In this document: one piece after another, positions 39,429 to 39,503 of the stretch
How the letters are laid out: each line of letters begins with the position of its first letter
Position numbering within the stretch: position 1 is the first letter of the stretch
Source of the DNA: a bacterium
GTDB lineage: Bacteria > Cyanobacteriota > Vampirovibrionia > Gastranaerophilales > Gastranaerophilaceae
Assembly (NCBI GenBank): GCA_014803505.1
Contig: JAAVBM010000017.1
Coordinates: forward strand, 1 to 39,503
Length of the DNA: 39,503 nt
Direction: 5' to 3'
Program-made: the position numbers and the translations under genes
Notes under the pieces: generated by a model
Told to the model about the DNA's origin: nothing
Databases searched by the model: none
Seen by the model: the letters and a program-made list of their open reading frames with translations, nothing else

Positions 39429-39503
39429 TCCGCTTGGGACCTCTCATGACTCCGCACCCCGCGGAGTCATTCGTGTTTAATATTCTGATATTCACTCAGT
39501 TAA
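39429..39503 (+). repeat. attR core repeat (75 bp, to window end)
   Basis: Identical to 659-733. Only the last 14 bases of tRNA-Cys are present here, without the rest of a tRNA. Confidence 0.95.
39446..39480 (+). terminator. second copy of the tRNA-Cys terminator in attR
   Basis: The same 10-bp stem and ACCCC loop as at 676-700. It would stop transcription of the + strand regulator operon from leaving the prophage. Confidence 0.7.

Larger units (their letters stand above)
659..39503. mobile_element. siphovirus-type prophage in tRNA-Cys
   Basis: The prophage is bounded by the 75-bp att repeats. It contains an integrase, lysogeny regulators, a replication gene, both terminase subunits, portal, capsid protease, major capsid protein, tape measure, tail fibre and lysis genes. 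A 1423-residue tape measure and the absence of recognisable sheath or baseplate-wedge genes point to a long non-contractile tail. Two structural-region genes carry homopolymer frameshifts, so viability is uncertain, but no module appears to be missing. Confidence 0.93.

Overview
This window is an almost complete temperate siphovirus-type prophage of a Bacteroidales bacterium, integrated at the 3' end of a tRNA-Cys gene. The host assignment rests on several things: promoters of the Bacteroidetes form TTTG/TTGC-N19-TAnnTTTG, no Shine-Dalgarno dependence, a Bacteroidetes-type tyrosine integrase, and DUF4468- and DUF5053-like genes. Genus cannot be fixed from the sequence. Chromosomal DNA at the left end (1-658) holds a partial LysE-family exporter and tRNA-Cys. 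A 75-bp direct repeat (659-733 and 39429-39503), which includes the last 14 bases of the tRNA and its terminator, marks attL and attR. The window ends exactly where the visible right repeat ends.

Layout. The integrase lies just inside attL on the + strand. Almost everything else reads leftward on the - strand, so phage order is from right to left. At the right end two + strand XRE-type regulators face a leftward early operon across overlapping head-on promoters (38507-38571), a likely lysis/lysogeny switch. The early operon has a small putative DNA-binding protein, a TOPRIM-SF3 primase-helicase, small genes, an antirepressor-like protein and a two-TM membrane cassette. After an AT-rich, GTTAC-rich intergenic region come a capsid operon (S49 protease, major capsid protein, virion protein), a packaging operon (unknown gene, DNA methyltransferase-like gene, TerS, unknown gene, TerL), and a lysis/connector operon (small protein, holin-like, u-spanin-like, portal, PLD-like, connector-like, lysozyme, tail completion). 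Next is an island of independently transcribed small genes (11.7-15.4 kb) with HicAB, a secreted DUF4468 protein and a second copy of the membrane cassette. Last is the tail operon (tape measure, tail hub-like proteins, tail fibre).

Most notable signal. A roughly 200-nt structured leader occurs three times (12286-12500, 12668-12871, 33640-33836), each time directly after a promoter and in front of a small membrane-protein gene or its 5' fragment. In each leader a segment near the predicted transcript start (A1) and a segment at the start codon (A2) can both pair with the same central segment (A'). The paired sequences differ between the copies while complementarity is kept, which is natural covariation pointing to a selected RNA switch. 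A second helix (B:B') is also kept and would form a pseudoknot. The cassette it controls (a two-TM protein plus an 87-88-aa soluble partner) is duplicated in the early region and in the accessory island.

Other points: two genes are broken by homopolymer tracts that would be repaired by a -1 slip (G8 in a PLD-like gene, A7 in a small early gene). The tape-measure start codon sits inside a 53-nt hairpin that also carries a promoter box. An orphan promoter-hairpin unit may encode a small RNA. The integrase has His in the place of the first catalytic Arg.
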